NCBI GenBank assembly: GCA_964194555.1
Contig: CAXMMT010000010.1
Location: 1 to 64,000 of the forward strand
Reading direction: 5' to 3'
Source of the DNA: SZUA-217 sp964194555
GTDB taxonomy: Bacteria; Actinomycetota; Acidimicrobiia; Spongiisociales; ZC4RG35
Length of the DNA: 64,000 bases
Part shown: in pieces, positions 6,959-15,641 of the stretch
Layout of the letters: each line of letters begins with the position of its first letter
How positions within the stretch are numbered: position 1 is the first letter of the stretch
Program-made: the position numbers and the translations under genes
The notes under the pieces: generated by a model
Seen by the model: the letters and a program-made list of their open reading frames with translations, nothing else
Told to the model about the DNA's origin: nothing
Databases searched by the model: none

Positions 6959-7335
6959 CTGAACACCAGCCACATGACGGCTCCCGAAATCATCAGAAAG
7001 AGAATGCTCGTGGTTCCGGCAATGACGTCGGCATCAACTCGCTCGTCGTCCCTCCACAGGACCATGACCTTGGGTGTGAGAGCTATCCAGGTGCCGGTGT
7101 GATAAAGCGCCAGCGTCAGAATCGCGACGTGAAGCCACACACTCAACGAGCTCGACAGGAATGTGTAGAAGGTCGAGAATGCTTCGGTGTCGGCGGCCGA
7201 CCACAGCGCCCAGATGACCAGCAGGGCGTAGGCGAAAACCGCCAAGCTGGTCAACTCTCTCATCATGAACTGGAAGTAGGCGGCCTTCTTCAGCCACCAG
7301 TTCCGGGGAAGTGGTCTGTTGAGTTCTCGAGTCAT
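6955..7335 (-). CDS. frdC: fumarate reductase/succinate dehydrogenase membrane subunit C
   Basis: A 126-residue subunit with three hydrophobic helices. The N-terminus NWWLKKAAYFQFMMRELTSL corresponds to the E. coli FrdC segment WWKKLPFYRFYMLREGTA, and ALYHTGTWIALTPKVM to its LLHTKTWFELAPKA. It anchors the complex to the membrane and helps form the quinone pocket. Its ATG overlaps the frdB stop by one base. Confidence 0.85.
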   Translation of the reverse strand: MTRELNRPLPRNWWLKKAAYFQFMMRELTSLAVFAYALLVIWALWSAADTEAFSTFYTFLSSSLSVWLHVAILTLALYHTGTWIALTPKVMVLWRDDERVDADVIAGTTSILFLMISGAVMWLVFR

Positions 7336-8084
7336 CAGCCACCCCTCTTCGGCATGACAACGGACTTGGCCCAGTCAGTGGCGTATGACAGTTTGAGCAT
7401 CTGAATCGCCCCCGCGGGATCGACGCCTTTAGGGCAGACTTGAGTGCACTCGCCGACATAGGTGCATGCCCAGATGCCCTCGTGTGCGGTGACTGCGGCG
7501 GCTCGTTCCTTCATTCCGTCATCGCGGGAGTCGAGGTTGTAACGCTCGGCCAGGGCCAACGCCGCAGGTCCGGTGAACGACGAGTCGAGTCCATAGACCG
7601 GGCAGGCCGAATAGCAAAGCATGCAGTTTATGCACATGCTGAAACGCTTATAACGGGCTACCTGGCCGGGTGTTTGCAGATTCTCGCCTTCCTCGAGTGG
7701 CTTGTCCTCATCGGGGATCAGCCAGGGAGACACCGTCGGCAGCTTCTCCATGAAGTCGTCCATGTTGATGACGAGGTCGCGTATGACCGGGAAGTGAATG
7801 AGAGGCTCAATCCTCAAGGTCTCGGTGTCGTAATCCCGGATGAATGTCTCACAAGTCAGCTTGGGATCGCCGTTGACCATCATTCCGCAGCTGCCACATA
7901 CTCCCATTCGACATGACCAGCGGAAGCTGAGGGTCGAGTCGATCTCGGCCTTGATGTGATTGAGGGCGTCGAGCACCACCCAGTTGGGTTGATAGTCGAT
8001 CTCGTAACTCTGAAACGTTGGCTCGGTCTGATCGTCAGGCAGATAGCGATAGACCTCTAGAACGGTCCGCTCAATCACCCCCAT
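7335..8084 (-). CDS. frdB: fumarate reductase/succinate dehydrogenase iron-sulfur subunit
   Basis: A 249-residue electron-transfer subunit carrying all three clusters. The [2Fe-2S] ligands are Cys58, 63, 66 and 78 (CRMGVCGSC...LTC). The [4Fe-4S] motif is CINCMLCYSACP, and the [3Fe-4S] motif CTYVGECTQVCP. It passes electrons between the FAD of FrdA and the quinone at FrdCD. Its start lies 14 bases inside the end of frdA, and its stop overlaps frdC, so A-B-C-D are tightly coupled. Confidence 0.92.
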   Translation of the reverse strand: MGVIERTVLEVYRYLPDDQTEPTFQSYEIDYQPNWVVLDALNHIKAEIDSTLSFRWSCRMGVCGSCGMMVNGDPKLTCETFIRDYDTETLRIEPLIHFPVIRDLVINMDDFMEKLPTVSPWLIPDEDKPLEEGENLQTPGQVARYKRFSMCINCMLCYSACPVYGLDSSFTGPAALALAERYNLDSRDDGMKERAAAVTAHEGIWACTYVGECTQVCPKGVDPAGAIQMLKLSYATDWAKSVVMPKRGG

Positions 8085-9843
8085 AGACCCTCTCGCCCGG
8101 CGGCCATCGGGTGATGGTCACGTCCTTGTAGCCGATTGTGGGATTGCCTTCGCTGCGGTACGCCAGCGAATGCTTGAGAAAACCTGCGTCGTCACGGTCG
8201 GGGTGGTCTGTCCGCTGATGGGACCCCCGAGACTCCGTTCGGGCCAGGGCACTATGGGCGATAGCTTCTCCGATGTCGAGCATCGCCCCGAGTTCGAGAG
8301 CGGTTACCAACTCGGTGTTGAAGGTTCGACTGGTGTCGGTCAGGACGAGCTTCTCGTATCGCTCTTTCAAGTCGGTGATCGTCGAGCATGCTCGTCCCAG
8401 AGTGGCTTCGTCTCGAAAAATGCCCGCGCCCTCCTCGAGAGCTTCTTGTAAGTCGGACCGAATACGAGAAGCTGTCTCGCCACCGCCGTTTCTTCGGAGC
8501 AGTGTGGCGTCTAGTCGACTCTGTTCCGATCTCGCTGAGTTCTCTAGCAGCTGATTCGAAGGATGGGATGCGCCGCCAGCGTGGTCCGCTGCTGCTATTG
8601 CAGCTCGCGCCCCAAAAACAAGAATCTCGGTCAGCGAGTTCGACCCTAGGCGGTTGGCTCCATTGACACTGACGCAGGCACATTCCCCCGCGGCGAAAAG
8701 GCCAGGCAGAGACGTTGCCCCTTCAGTGTCGGTGTCGATGCCGCCCATCATGTAATGGACGACAGTTCGCACCGGGATCGGATCGTGTACCGGGTCGATG
8801 CCGACATAGCGGACCGCCAACTCTCGAACCATCGGGATCTTGCGGTCGATCTCCCTCTCGCCCAGATGTCGGATGTCGAGCTCTACGTAGTCGCCGTCAG
8901 CGCCCTCGAAGGTTCGACCCGCTTCGCGTTCCTTGATGAAGGCCTGGGAGAGGCGATCCCGTGGACCCAACTCCATTGTTCGTTTCTTTGGGTGCTCAGG
9001 ATCCTTCAGGTCGAGCGGTTGGCCAAGCCCATAGTCCTGGAGATAGCGGTTGCCCTCATTGTTGACCAGAATCCCGCCCTCGCCTCGAGCGGCTTCAGTG
9101 ATGAGGATGCCGGTTCCGGGAAGGCCGGTCGGGTGGTATTGGACGAACTCCATGTCCTTGAGGGGCACTCCGGCTCGGTAAGCAAGGGCCATCCCATCAC
9201 CGGTCTTGATGCTGCCGTTGGTGGTGAACGGATAGACGCGGCCCCCTCCACCGGTACAGAGGATGACCGACTTCGCCCCGATCGAGAGCATCTCCCCGGT
9301 GCGGATATCGATGGCGGTGACCCCCTGACAACGGCCGTCCGCGACGATGAGACTCGTGACGAACCACTCGTCGTAACGGGTGATCGCCTCGTACTTGAGG
9401 GTCGTCTGGAAAAGGGTATGAAGGAGGTGGAAGCCGGTTTTATCGGCGGCGTACCACGTCCGTTCCAGTTTCATGCCACCAAATGGGCGTACCGAAACCC
9501 GGCCGTCGGGGTCACGGCTCCATGGACATCCCCAATGTTCCAGCTGAAGCATCTCGTCGCTAGCGTTCTCGACGAGAACCTCGACGGCGTCCTGGTCTGC
9601 CAGCCAGTCGGATCCGGAGATTGTGTCGTATGCGTGGTCGTCAAGCGAGTCGCTGGCGGAGATGACGGCCGCAGCACCCCCTTCGGCCGAGACGGTATGA
9701 CTTCGCATGGGGTAGACCTTTGAGATCACCCCGACACTGGTGTCCGGAAAATCCCGCGCAACAGCGATGGCCGCACGGAGTCCTGCGCCACCGGCTCCGA
9801 CGACCAGGATGTCATGCTGAAGAGGTTTCAATGTTCCGACCAT
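8071..9843 (-). CDS. frdA: fumarate reductase/succinate dehydrogenase flavoprotein subunit
   Basis: A 590-residue catalytic subunit interconverting succinate and fumarate. The FAD-binding VVGAGGAGLRAAIA begins near residue 13, and the covalent-flavin His lies in RSHTVSAEGG. Active-site segments such as HPTGLPGTGILITEAARGEGG and VHYMMGGIDTDTEG are present. The ATG at 9843 was chosen because FAD-binding sequence follows at the usual distance; upstream in-frame codons show no resemblance. First gene of the frdABCD operon, divergent from the cyclase regulator at 10002. Direction in vivo cannot be told from sequence; in an aerobe it may serve as succinate dehydrogenase. Confidence 0.92.
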   Translation of the reverse strand: MVGTLKPLQHDILVVGAGGAGLRAAIAVARDFPDTSVGVISKVYPMRSHTVSAEGGAAAVISASDSLDDHAYDTISGSDWLADQDAVEVLVENASDEMLQLEHWGCPWSRDPDGRVSVRPFGGMKLERTWYAADKTGFHLLHTLFQTTLKYEAITRYDEWFVTSLIVADGRCQGVTAIDIRTGEMLSIGAKSVILCTGGGGRVYPFTTNGSIKTGDGMALAYRAGVPLKDMEFVQYHPTGLPGTGILITEAARGEGGILVNNEGNRYLQDYGLGQPLDLKDPEHPKKRTMELGPRDRLSQAFIKEREAGRTFEGADGDYVELDIRHLGEREIDRKIPMVRELAVRYVGIDPVHDPIPVRTVVHYMMGGIDTDTEGATSLPGLFAAGECACVSVNGANRLGSNSLTEILVFGARAAIAAADHAGGASHPSNQLLENSARSEQSRLDATLLRRNGGGETASRIRSDLQEALEEGAGIFRDEATLGRACSTITDLKERYEKLVLTDTSRTFNTELVTALELGAMLDIGEAIAHSALARTESRGSHQRTDHPDRDDAGFLKHSLAYRSEGNPTIGYKDVTITRWPPGERVYGGD

Positions 9844-10001
9844 CGATACTGTCACGCAACCTACACAACGGTGTTGGATGCTGATTGCGATTGCCCAGTT
9901 GGCGAGTGTCGACCGCGGAGCGGCTCGCCTCGTCAGAACGAGCGGCCGGCAGCCGTTTGAGCCCCGGCGCCGGTCGAGGCCCCCCTGTAGCATCGACCGT
10001 G

Positions 10002-12818
10002 ATGACAGCGACAGAGCGCTTGCCCTCGGGTCAGGTCACCTTTCTTTTCACGGACATACAGGGCAGTGCGCAACTGTGGGATTCGTTTCCCGATGAGATG
10101 CGGGCGGCGCTGGCAACACACAACCAGATCATGGACGGAGCCATCGCCGTGGCAGGTGGCTCTCTCGTCAAGAACACCGGCGATGGGATCTTCGCCGTAT
10201 TCGATTCCGCATCGGGCGCCGTCGCCGCGGCGGTGAGCGCTCAGACCGAGATTGCCGCACACAACTGGGATCCGGTTATCGGGTCGATCGAAGTGCGCAT
10301 GGCGCTCCACACCGACGATGTGGAGGCTGTTCGTGGTGACTATCACGGGCCTGCCATCAACCTAGTTGCCAGGATCGAAGCTGCCGGCCACGGTGGACAG
10401 ATCCTCCTTTCCGACGCGACGCGGGAGGAGACACACTCGGTTCTCCCAACCGAATTCGAACTGGTCGATTTGGGAGCACACAGGCTGCGCGGTTTGAGCG
10501 AGGTCGAGACAATCCACCAGCTCGTCGTACCCGGGCTCCGCTCCTCGTTCCCACCCTTGCGCACCGCATCGGTTGCCGTGGGCCGACTGCCCGACTTCGC
10601 AACCTCGTTCGTCGGCCGCCTCGATGACATCGAAAATATAGCAAAACAGCTTGCCGACAGAGAGTGCCGTGTTCTGACTGCCGTCGGTCCTGGTGGAATA
10701 GGCAAGACCCGGCTGTCTGTCGAGGCGGCGCGTAGTTTTGGGGAAGCATCGGGGCTGGTACCCCATTTTGTGTCGTTGGCTGCGGTGCCAAGCCCCGAGG
10801 CGATCATCAAAGAGGTCGCCGAAAGCTTGAACTTCACCATCGACCTCCATGTTGCGAGCACTGTCGACGAGACCACCCAGGTGCTCGATCTGCTCCACAG
10901 CCAGCGGATGGTTCTCATCCTCGACAACTTCGAACACCTGCTCTCCGGTGCCGGCCTCGTGACCCGCATCGTGGAGTCGGCACCGGAAATCAAGGTGTTG
11001 GTCACGAGCAGGGAACGGCTCGGGATCGGAAGCGAGTGGGTCTATGAGGTGAACGGTCTCGATGTCGGGGCCGGGGCGCCTGGGGACCAACCGTCCGAAG
11101 CCGTGACCCTGTTCATCGATCGGGCCCGCCGTGCTGGTGCCGCTCTTGCCTTCGAAAGCCACGACGATGTAGCAGCCCTGTGCAATCTGTTGGGAGGGAT
11201 GCCGCTCGCCATCGAGTTGGCGGCAGCTTGGGCCCCGGTGCTACCAGTGGGCGGGATCGCCGAGGAGGTTCAGGCGAATCTCGACTTCCTCAGCGGATCA
11301 CTCACCGACGTGCCGGAGCGTCATCGCAGCATCAGAGCGGCCTTCAACCACTCCTGGAGCCGACTTTCCCCCGACCTAAGAGACGCCTTCGCCGGCCTCG
11401 CAGTCTTCCCGGCGCCGTTCACCCGGGACGCCGCCGCGGCGGTAGCGGGGACGACGCTGCCGACGCTGTTGGAGTTGATGAACAAATCACTGCTTCGCCG
11501 TACCGAGCTCGATGGCTACGACATGCATCCGCTGCTTCGCGAGTTCGGCCTGGAACAAATCGGCGATGGGCGCGAGTCAGCGTCTCGCAAGCATGCCGAG
11601 TACTACATCAACCGCCTCCTCGAAAGAGAAAACCGGCTGCAGGGCAGCATCGATCAGATCGAGGTAAGGGATGAAGTCGCTCCCGAGCTGGGCAACCTAA
11701 GGCAGGCGACCCTGTGGAGCGCAGAGAACCAGGAACGTGGAGAGCTCGGGGCGATCCTCAACGCGCTCCAATCCTTCTACTTCCTCTACAGCTGGACTGA
11801 GGCCATCGACCACTTCAGCGAGATCGCCGACGTGGTCGAAGCCATGGTCGGCCACGAAGCCGCTCTCGACGACGAGAGATACCTATGGGCCCGCACGTTC
11901 GCGATGTTCTGGCTGGTAGCTCTGGGGGACGTCGACCGGGGTACCGAGGAAATGAACCACTTGCTATCCCATTGGGAAAAGGTAGGTGGGCTAGGCCTGA
12001 GTTGGTGTCTCCTGGCACTGGGGATGGCTGCCGACCAGCGAGGTGACCTTACCGAGGCCCAAACCTGGTTGGAGCGTGGCCAACGAAATGGCCTGAAGCC
12101 CAACCGGCAACTCGAAGTACATCACGCCGCCTGGTACGGATGGGTCCTCTTCGAACAAGGAGACATCGAGGGGGCGCAGGAGAATTTCCAGCGAGGTCTC
12201 GACATCGCCGAGGGCGCTGGCGACTACCTGGGACGTGCCTTTCTTCTGAGCAAGCTCGGTGTGGCCGCCGACGGGCTTGGGAACCACGAACAAGCGGCGA
12301 AGTACCACCACGAAGGCCGGGAGATCTTCGTGAAGACCGGAGACCTGGGAGGTCAGGGATACACACTGTCGCGTCTCAGCTGGACCTACTGGCTGATGGG
12401 TGACTACGTCAAGGCGAAACGTTACGGCGAGGAAGGCTTGGAGAAGTTCGATGAGATCAACCATCGCTGGGGAGTTGCGGCATCGTGGTGCCGGATCGGA
12501 ATGGCTGAACTCGGTCTTGGCGACGTTGAAGCCGCAGCCGAAGCGTTCCGGACCGGGTTGGATTCGGCGGCTCACTACAAGATGCAGAACCTCGTGTACT
12601 ACGCGTTGATGGGGATGGGAAGAGTGTTCGCGGCGCAGGGGAAGACCGATGCAGCGGTCCAGCTACTCGTGCACAACGTTCAATTGGCTGAGAACCCCTA
12701 CGCCAACATGGCACAGGAGGCGCTTGACGATCTGGCCGATCGGGAGGCCGAGGAGATGCGTCTGAGCGGGAGCGCGATGACACTCGAAGAAGCCGTCGGA
12801 CTCGCCAGCGAAGACTGA
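10002..12818 (+). CDS. class III cyclase - AAA ATPase - TPR regulator
   Basis: A 938-residue signalling protein. Residues about 8-170 are a class III nucleotidyl cyclase domain with metal Asp in FTDIQGS and NTGDGIFAVF and an N-x3-R pair in AINLVARIEA, so the catalytic set looks complete. Residues about 200-480 form a STAND-type ATPase (Walker A VGPGGIGKT, Walker B LILDNFEHL, then a GMPLAIELAA segment). The C-terminal half holds TPR-like repeats with W, G and A at repeat positions. Proteins of this plan are common in actinobacteria and have mostly unknown ligands. The ATG 10002 starts just before the cyclase core. Confidence 0.85.
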   Translation: MTATERLPSGQVTFLFTDIQGSAQLWDSFPDEMRAALATHNQIMDGAIAVAGGSLVKNTGDGIFAVFDSASGAVAAAVSAQTEIAAHNWDPVIGSIEVRMALHTDDVEAVRGDYHGPAINLVARIEAAGHGGQILLSDATREETHSVLPTEFELVDLGAHRLRGLSEVETIHQLVVPGLRSSFPPLRTASVAVGRLPDFATSFVGRLDDIENIAKQLADRECRVLTAVGPGGIGKTRLSVEAARSFGEASGLVPHFVSLAAVPSPEAIIKEVAESLNFTIDLHVASTVDETTQVLDLLHSQRMVLILDNFEHLLSGAGLVTRIVESAPEIKVLVTSRERLGIGSEWVYEVNGLDVGAGAPGDQPSEAVTLFIDRARRAGAALAFESHDDVAALCNLLGGMPLAIELAAAWAPVLPVGGIAEEVQANLDFLSGSLTDVPERHRSIRAAFNHSWSRLSPDLRDAFAGLAVFPAPFTRDAAAAVAGTTLPTLLELMNKSLLRRTELDGYDMHPLLREFGLEQIGDGRESASRKHAEYYINRLLERENRLQGSIDQIEVRDEVAPELGNLRQATLWSAENQERGELGAILNALQSFYFLYSWTEAIDHFSEIADVVEAMVGHEAALDDERYLWARTFAMFWLVALGDVDRGTEEMNHLLSHWEKVGGLGLSWCLLALGMAADQRGDLTEAQTWLERGQRNGLKPNRQLEVHHAAWYGWVLFEQGDIEGAQENFQRGLDIAEGAGDYLGRAFLLSKLGVAADGLGNHEQAAKYHHEGREIFVKTGDLGGQGYTLSRLSWTYWLMGDYVKAKRYGEEGLEKFDEINHRWGVAASWCRIGMAELGLGDVEAAAEAFRTGLDSAAHYKMQNLVYYALMGMGRVFAAQGKTDAAVQLLVHNVQLAENPYANMAQEALDDLADREAEEMRLSGSAMTLEEAVGLASED

Positions 12819-12883
12819 GTAGCACCTCCCCCGATCACCAACTCGCGCGGATCTCGCTCCTGACAACATGCCAATCCGTATGC

Positions 12884-13065
12884 ATGATCGACAACGCCAG
12901 TCCGCCCTTGGTGCTCTCCGGATTGGAAGGAGACGCAGTCCTCAGTTACACGATCGACTCGGAGCGTTTCGAGGGGCAAGCCTTCGTCGAGATGATCGAA
13001 CAGACTTATGTGGCCTTCAAACGGGCGATCGACTTGATCGTGATGAACACCAGTTGTGAGTGCAA
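12884..13065 (+). pseudogene. 60-codon fragment of a DUF2652 gene
   Basis: The translation (LVLSGLEGDAVLSYTIDSER, then FKRAIDLIVMNTSCECN) is about 87 percent identical to residues 42-101 of the full DUF2652 protein encoded at 41257-42423. Both ends are missing: similarity starts abruptly at ATCGACAACGCCA and stops at TGCAAC, where the sequence runs antisense into the end of the next gene. It is an internal fragment from duplication or recombination, not a functional gene. Confidence 0.8.
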
Positions 13066-13078
13066 CCTGGTCGAGTGT

Positions 13079-14908
13079 TCAGCTGTCGTACTGGAACAGG
13101 CCGATCCATTCCACAACCAGGGCGGGTCGTTCGACTCCCTCCGTTTCAACCGTTACCTCGTAGGTGACTTGGAGTGCTGTTTCACGTTGGTGGACGTCTT
13201 TGATCACGCTCGAGGCACGGATGCTGGATCCTGATCTGACAGGTTCTATGAACCTCACGCGATCGAAGCCGTAGTTGACGGCCATCACGAGGCCCTCTGA
13301 AGGTGGTGGTTGGTCAGGAATGGATGACGTGAGGTGGCTGAGCATGGACAACGTGAGCATCCCATGGGCGACGGTTCCGCCAAGTGGAGTGGCTGCGGCT
13401 TTTTCGGGGTCAATGTGGATGAACTGGTGGTCGTGTGTCAGGTCAGCGAACTCGTTGATTTGGTCCTGGGTGACCTGGAACCAATCGCCCGGTGTCTGTT
13501 GGATGCCAATCCGTTTCCGCATGATCTCCAGAGCTGTCGTCGCGTTGCCCACTCTTCCATCTCCTCGCCAGTCCAGTTCGAAGAGCCTGATTGGTTCTTC
13601 GATTCCCTTGAGTTCCCGTTCGCCTCGGAAAATGAAGCGATATTCCTTGCCTGCCACCAACTCCCGGACGATGCTCGACACGAGCACCTGTCCACCATTG
13701 GCGCTTCCCATGATGCGCGCGGCTCGGATAACTGCAGCGCCGTGAAGATCATCGCCTTCTGCGATCGGCTCACCAGCGTGAATCCCGACACGCACCCGGA
13801 TTGGCTTCTCGCTTCCAGCGAAGTGGGCTTCGATGGTCTGTTGCATTTCGGCCGCCGCATCGAGCGCCGCGGATACCGACTCGAAAGAGACCATGAAACC
13901 GTCGCCCATCGTTTTGATCTCAGTGCCTCCATGAGCATTGAGAGCATCCCGGCATAGCTTCTCGTGTTCCCGCAGCAATTGTCTGCCCGCTTCGTCCCCG
14001 AGTTGTTCGATCAATTCTGTTGAACCCTCAACATCGGTGAAGAGAACTGTTTTGAATCCCGATTTCTCGCGGATTGGAACCGCCCGGGCACCGTTGGCAA
14101 CGAACCCCAAGATTTCGTTGACAACGTCAATCGTGTGAGGGTCACCCGCTTCGGGAGGGAAGTGCGCCATACCGTCAATGATCAATGCTCGCGAGCCGGG
14201 TATTCCGGCTGCCAAATCACGGCCGTGCCGAGGAGGCCAGGCCTTGCTATCCCGACGATGAATGATCAACGTTGGTGCTGAGACCTCGGCGAGTCGAGGG
14301 CGCAGGTCCCACCCATACATCGATTCGAGCATGTTTGCCGCCACCTCGGCGGTAGCGCTCTCTCGCTGACCCCTGGCAAACTCAGCCTGCGCCTCTTTGC
14401 TCGCACCTGGTATCAGCATGTCCGTCAGAACCTTCGAGCCGACTCCCCATGAGGCGCGCACCATGCTCACGAAGCTCTTGCGAAACTCTTCCGGTGCAAG
14501 GGCTGCGCCGTTGGCCCCCGTCGAGTACAGAACCAGGCGTTGTACCCGTTCAGGGTGAAGTGTTGCATACGAGATCGCCACAGGACCGCCTTCGGACATC
14601 CCCATGAGATTGAACGTGTCGAGGCCGAGATGATCGACGAGTGACTCGACCTCGTATCTTTCGGACGCCAAGGTGAAGTCGGTGCGGTCCCGATCGGAGA
14701 GACCACAACCGTGTTTGTCAAACGTGATGAGCGTCACGTGCTCAGTCAGGGGACCGAAAAGCAGCGTCGATGGCTCCTTCCAGAAGTAGCCACCGTGAGT
14801 GGTCCAGCCAGGCACGAGGACGAGAGGAGGCCCCACTCCCGCCTGCGTATAGGCAATCGTCACCCCATCCGGGCGTTTGTAATAGGCGAGCTCATGATCC
14901 ATGACCAA
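13079..14908 (-). CDS. alpha/beta hydrolase - class III cyclase - MaoC dehydratase fusion
   Basis: A 609-residue three-domain protein. Residues 1-270 are an alpha/beta hydrolase with nucleophile Ser105 in GMSEGG, and a His in MAHFPPEAGD. Residues about 283-440 are a class III cyclase domain with metal Asp in FTDVEGS and TMGDGF and Lys in EIKTMGDG. The Asn of the usual N-x3-R pair is replaced by Ile (AAVIRAARI), so activity may be weak or altered. Residues about 460-609 are a MaoC/R-hydratase domain containing FADLTHDHQFIHIDPEKAA and GGTVAHGMLTLSML. Hydrolase-cyclase fusions occur in actinobacteria; the added MaoC domain is unusual. Confidence 0.85.
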   Translation of the reverse strand: MVMDHELAYYKRPDGVTIAYTQAGVGPPLVLVPGWTTHGGYFWKEPSTLLFGPLTEHVTLITFDKHGCGLSDRDRTDFTLASERYEVESLVDHLGLDTFNLMGMSEGGPVAISYATLHPERVQRLVLYSTGANGAALAPEEFRKSFVSMVRASWGVGSKVLTDMLIPGASKEAQAEFARGQRESATAEVAANMLESMYGWDLRPRLAEVSAPTLIIHRRDSKAWPPRHGRDLAAGIPGSRALIIDGMAHFPPEAGDPHTIDVVNEILGFVANGARAVPIREKSGFKTVLFTDVEGSTELIEQLGDEAGRQLLREHEKLCRDALNAHGGTEIKTMGDGFMVSFESVSAALDAAAEMQQTIEAHFAGSEKPIRVRVGIHAGEPIAEGDDLHGAAVIRAARIMGSANGGQVLVSSIVRELVAGKEYRFIFRGERELKGIEEPIRLFELDWRGDGRVGNATTALEIMRKRIGIQQTPGDWFQVTQDQINEFADLTHDHQFIHIDPEKAAATPLGGTVAHGMLTLSMLSHLTSSIPDQPPPSEGLVMAVNYGFDRVRFIEPVRSGSSIRASSVIKDVHQRETALQVTYEVTVETEGVERPALVVEWIGLFQYDS

Positions 14909-15024
14909 GCGACGAGCTTATTGCATACGTTTCCCGCTACGACGATCAGTGCGTCTCGTGGCATGTCGTCTGGCTTGGCCGAGGTCAAATAGCGGTAGTT
15001 CCTCCCGAGGCGGCACTCCTCGCT

Positions 15025-15531
15025 TCAAGCCTTGAAGGTGCCTGGTCTCGGCTGCATCTCGGGTGTGGCGTGGCCCTCTTCCCAGGGAAATCTGCCTTCG
15101 GTGTCGTCGTAACTGAGTTGAAGGACGGGGACCGAGACATCGGCGGGCCGCTGGTAGTACCGGTTGGCCTCGAACACGATGTCTCCGGGGTTGGGGACCG
15201 GCTCCGGAATGATCTGGTGTGGCCACTCATCGAATGTGACGAGCTGACCCGGCAGGAGTGCCTCCCCGTCTCGGACGCGGGTGCCCAGCGTGTTGATCAC
15301 CCCGGCGGCGGTGTTGGGCCCGACGCCAAAGATCAACAATTCGGGGTGAGCCAGTCCGAACAGCCCGACCGTGTAGGCGAATGCTGGATCGTCGGATTGC
15401 GAGCATTCACATTCTGGTCGGCTACAGGAACTTCCTCCAACGTATTGGATGAACCAGCCATACTGCCGAATGTTTTCTGCCACATTTGCGTCCTCCTGGT
15501 CGAGCCAGGCCTGTGTTCGAGCATCCATCAC
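15025..15531 (-). CDS. DUF4262 protein
   Basis: A 168-residue protein matching the DUF4262 pattern: an N-terminal segment with NIRQYGWFIQYV, then FAYTVGLFGLAHPELLIFG, the characteristic core with GLF...HPEL, and a later GQLVTFDEWPHQ. Family function is unknown. A CxRPECECSQ cluster near residue 37 could bind metal. The second Met is an alternative start. It stands alone, divergent from the CoA-ligase cluster at 15642. Confidence 0.7.
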   Translation of the reverse strand: MMDARTQAWLDQEDANVAENIRQYGWFIQYVGGSSCSRPECECSQSDDPAFAYTVGLFGLAHPELLIFGVGPNTAAGVINTLGTRVRDGEALLPGQLVTFDEWPHQIIPEPVPNPGDIVFEANRYYQRPADVSVPVLQLSYDDTEGRFPWEEGHATPEMQPRPGTFKA

Positions 15532-15641
15532 TCACTCCCTTCAAGTCTGTCCGATGGATCAGTGCTCAACGTACGGGGGGCCACCGACAGAAACGGCGTC
15601 AGCCCGTCGGCGTGGATCACCCTCCTCTAGGATCGGCTGCC

